Shown piece by piece: positions 40,122 through 41,962 of a stretch of DNA of 41,962 nt. The stretch covers positions 1-41,962 of the forward strand of contig JABDNG010000072.1 in NCBI GenBank assembly GCA_013001045.1. The letters are read 5' to 3'. A model generated the notes under the pieces. The model searched no databases. It saw nothing but the letters and a program-made list of their open reading frames with translations, and was not told the DNA's origin. Both the position numbers and the translations under genes were made by a program. The stretch is from Woeseiaceae bacterium. GTDB lineage: Bacteria; Pseudomonadota; Gammaproteobacteria; Steroidobacterales; Woeseiaceae. The number at the start of each line of letters is the position of its first letter. The first letter of the stretch is position 1.

Positions 40122-40928
40122 GTACAGCGACGGTTCGATGAGTTCCAGCTCCATAAGCAGGTAGCGACCGTCGCCGCCGCGCACCCAGTCACCCCGTCCG
40201 TAAGTCGGCAGCGGCTCGACAAGATCAAATACTTTGACGGCTGTATCGAGTAGCGCAGCCGGTGGCTGAACGGGCAGAATATCCGCACCGTGCTCTTCCT
40301 GAACGCGAAAGTCGCCTGCTGCCGGTATCTTCTGTATCGCGTGACTGTATTCGCCGTTAAAAAAGAACAACGAGAATTCTCCTTCCGATTGAATGGCCTC
40401 GATAAACGGCTGAACGAGAAAGGCGCGCCCGGAGAAAGTCTCGCGCAAAGTTTGCAGAACGTCCCGCTCTATCGGGTCCATCAATACAAACGTGTCCTTC
40501 GCATTGGCACCAACGGTCGGCTTGATGACGACTTTGTTCGTTTGATGATCGGCGAAAAAATCGGCAGGACGTGCCAACGAGAATTCGTCGTACCAGGTCG
40601 TGGGGACGATATCGCAGCCACTTTGCTCTAAATCACGCAAGTAGGTCTTCTCCAATGTCCAATGCACCAGGGCAAGGTCGTTAATGAGCAGCGCCCGCGA
40701 CCGGTCAATGTCGGTCAGCACTTCCAGAAACTGTGACAAGTGCTCCGGGTAGTCCCATGGCGTACAGATATAGACGGCGTCGAACGCGTTCCAGTCGATC
40801 CTCGATTGCCAGGCAAGCGTTTCGACCTGCCAGCCGAGCGCCACCATCGGCCCGACGCTCAGGTGAAAGTCGGTTACAAAGTCGCCCATGTCCGCCATCG
40901 TCAGGTAGGCGACTTTTTTCAACGGCAA
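40032..40928 (-). CDS. ATP-grasp family protein, substrate unknown
   Basis: A 298-residue protein with ATP-grasp features: [19 protein letters not shown], the ATP-binding [53 protein letters not shown], and the metal-binding [15 protein letters not shown]. It resembles RimK/glutathione-synthetase-type ligases, including those that join an amino group to a carboxylate; the real substrate is unknown. The start may be TTG at 40928 or TTG at 40922; the second has AAGAG at 9 bases. The stop lies 90 bases inside uvrA on the opposite strand. It is 36 bases downstream of the YjdF-like gene. Confidence 0.85.
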   Translation of the reverse strand: MPLKKVAYLTMADMGDFVTDFHLSVGPMVALGWQVETLAWQSRIDWNAFDAVYICTPWDYPEHLSQFLEVLTDIDRSRALLINDLALVHWTLEKTYLRDLEQSGCDIVPTTWYDEFSLARPADFFADHQTNKVVIKPTVGANAKDTFVLMDPIERDVLQTLRETFSGRAFLVQPFIEAIQSEGEFSLFFFNGEYSHAIQKIPAAGDFRVQEEHGADILPVQPPAALLDTAVKVFDLVEPLPTYGRGDWVRGGDGRYLLMELELIEPSLYLRTDSGAAARFARALDERFEEFARERTLG

Positions 40929-40964
40929 ACACTCTTGCTGCGCGGAAATCCGATTACCAGGTCC

Positions 40965-41582
40965 TCAAGTGGCCGGCAGAAAGCCTTGCTGACGCAATTG
41001 CCCGTCGTGCAAACGACTGAGTAATGCGAGACCGAGCACAGCGCCGAACAATGCCCACCCCATATCCGACTGTGTATCCCAGACATAGCCTTGCGTGCCG
41101 AGAAAGGCGTCGGCTGCTTCGTCTGACAACAATGCGACCCACCACTCGATGAGCTCGTAAAACGCGCTGAAGCCGAGACAAAAACAGACAATGAAAAAAT
41201 TGCGCCAGGCTGCCGAGTTAAATACGTTCAGTCGAATCATCAATTCGCGCGCGATCATGGCGGGTATGAACCCCTGCACGAAGTGCCCGATCTTGTCGTA
41301 GTTGTTTCTCGACCCGTCGAACGTCTCCCGCAGCCACTCTCCGATCGGGACTTCGGCATAGGTATAGTGGCCGCCGATCATCAAGATCACGCAGTGAATA
41401 AGAATCAACACGTAGACGAGGGTCGTCAGAGGAAAGCGTTCACGCGTAAACCAGAGGACCACGGCGCCGAGAACCGCCGGAAAGACCTCCAGGCCCCAGA
41501 TCGTAACGTCTTTCGGCCCGATACCGGACCAGATCAGCACGGCCAGGAAGATCGCGATCCAGATCGCTCGCAGTGCTGACAT
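40965..41582 (-). CDS. YjdF/DUF2238 inner-membrane protein
   Basis: A 205-residue membrane protein with about six hydrophobic segments, matching the DUF2238 family (E. coli YjdF, 209 residues). The signature includes LIHCVILMIGGHYTYAEVPIG, NNYDKIGHFVQGFIPAMIARE and FYELIEWWVALL with QGYVWDTQSDMG. Function is unknown. The start is the ATG at 41582, 2 bases after the upstream stop, so it is translationally coupled. The long frame above it is not used. Confidence 0.85.
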   Translation of the reverse strand: MSALRAIWIAIFLAVLIWSGIGPKDVTIWGLEVFPAVLGAVVLWFTRERFPLTTLVYVLILIHCVILMIGGHYTYAEVPIGEWLRETFDGSRNNYDKIGHFVQGFIPAMIARELMIRLNVFNSAAWRNFFIVCFCLGFSAFYELIEWWVALLSDEAADAFLGTQGYVWDTQSDMGWALFGAVLGLALLSRLHDGQLRQQGFLPAT

Positions 41583-41584
41583 GG

Positions 41585-41962
41585 CTATGATTCCTCGCTG
41601 TCTGAACGCAACGCTTCGCTCGTTCTCGAGCGCCAGTAGCCCTGACTGCTGAAGCACTGCCAAACCCACGGCAGCCAGCGCAGCAGCGCAAAGCTGAGCC
41701 AAAGCGCCCATGCCAGGATGAGCGCCTTGTATATCCACAACGGAACTGTGATCACGGATGCCACCGGTAATGCCGATTCGCTGCGATCCGCGAACCAGCG
41801 CAACACATCGCCATAAGAGCCGTGTCCCGTGACATGCATGTCGGGTGTGCCCAGCAGGCCTTGTGGCAACGAAATCACGACAGACAGCAACGCGATCACG
41901 GTGAGCCCTCCGATGCCAAACTGAATCAGGTTGAAGCGCCACCAATTAACGTCCGTCTGCCA
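41585..41962 (-). CDS. Membrane protein, C-terminal part (cut by window edge)
   Basis: The frame enters at the right edge and runs to a TAG at 41585. The visible 125 residues begin WQTDVNWWRFNLIQFGIGGL. They have two hydrophobic helices (about residues 16-34 and 75-100) around a loop QGLLGTPDMHVTGHGSYGD, and a charged C-terminus. I do not recognise the family. The stop is 2 bases before the YjdF-like start, so the two are probably in one operon with the ATP-grasp gene. Confidence 0.75.
   Translation of the reverse strand, partial: WQTDVNWWRFNLIQFGIGGLTVIALLSVVISLPQGLLGTPDMHVTGHGSYGDVLRWFADRSESALPVASVITVPLWIYKALILAWALWLSFALLRWLPWVWQCFSSQGYWRSRTSEALRSDSEES

Overview
The window is a gene-dense stretch of gammaproteobacterial chromosome, moderately GC-rich, with almost every gene a housekeeping gene. 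The gene set and local orders (maf-rng-yhdP-nit-tldD; holA-nadD-rsfS-rlmH; miaB-phoH-ybeY-corC-lnt; uvrA divergent from an MFS gene and ssb) are typical of Gammaproteobacteria. A deep-branching, probably marine lineage such as Woeseiales/Chromatiales is a guess from overall feel, not from a marker tree. About a third of the genes use GTG or TTG starts, and TTG is unusually common.

Layout. 1-988: rpe (cut by the window edge) and djlA on the minus strand. 1097-8351, mostly plus strand: purC, an intergenic repeat (copy A), yihY, pmbA (minus), a half-length darP, purE-purK, and an ExeA-type ATPase fused to an FHA domain. 8363-8898: two small minus-strand genes. 9042-20069: one long minus-strand run, read from its promoter end as Trm112-like, holA, nadD, rsfS, rlmH, maf, rng, yhdP, nitrilase-family amidase, tldD, with many overlapping or nearly touching ends. 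20120-22531: cysS, sufE and a yidD gene carrying an extra C-terminal domain. 22637-23134: stand-alone hisI (plus), followed by repeat copy B. 23480-33423, minus strand: a 43-codon ORF, miaB, phoH-family ybeZ, ybeY, a 263-bp inverted-repeat element, corC, lnt, leuS, lptE, an HExxH protein and a membrane protein. 33633-35395: a CBS-domain protein and an ArsB/NhaD-type transporter (plus). 35400-40121: ssb and an MFS transporter (minus), divergent from uvrA. 40032-41962: an ATP-grasp protein whose 3' end overlaps uvrA, a YjdF-like membrane protein and a partial membrane protein.

Functional themes are purine synthesis (purC, purE, purK), ribosome and tRNA quality control (rsfS, rlmH, ybeY, miaB, rng, darP), envelope assembly (lptE, lnt, yhdP, yidD), aminoacylation (leuS, cysS), NAD synthesis, DNA polymerase III delta, and DNA repair (uvrA, ssb). 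I see no prophage, CRISPR array, tRNA, rRNA, transposase or defence island.

The least explained material is non-coding. A two-module, strongly foldable repeat occurs twice (2070-2300 and 23177-23423), and one stem pair differs between the copies by a compensatory A-T to G-C change. Copy B is flanked by C-rich/G-rich arms that contain a perfect G-quadruplex pattern. An unrelated 263-bp element with 31-bp terminal inverted repeats sits between ybeY and corC. Coding oddities are the YidD fusion, the half-length DarP, the ATPase-FHA fusion, and two very small genes supported by a strong ribosome-binding site or by translational coupling.
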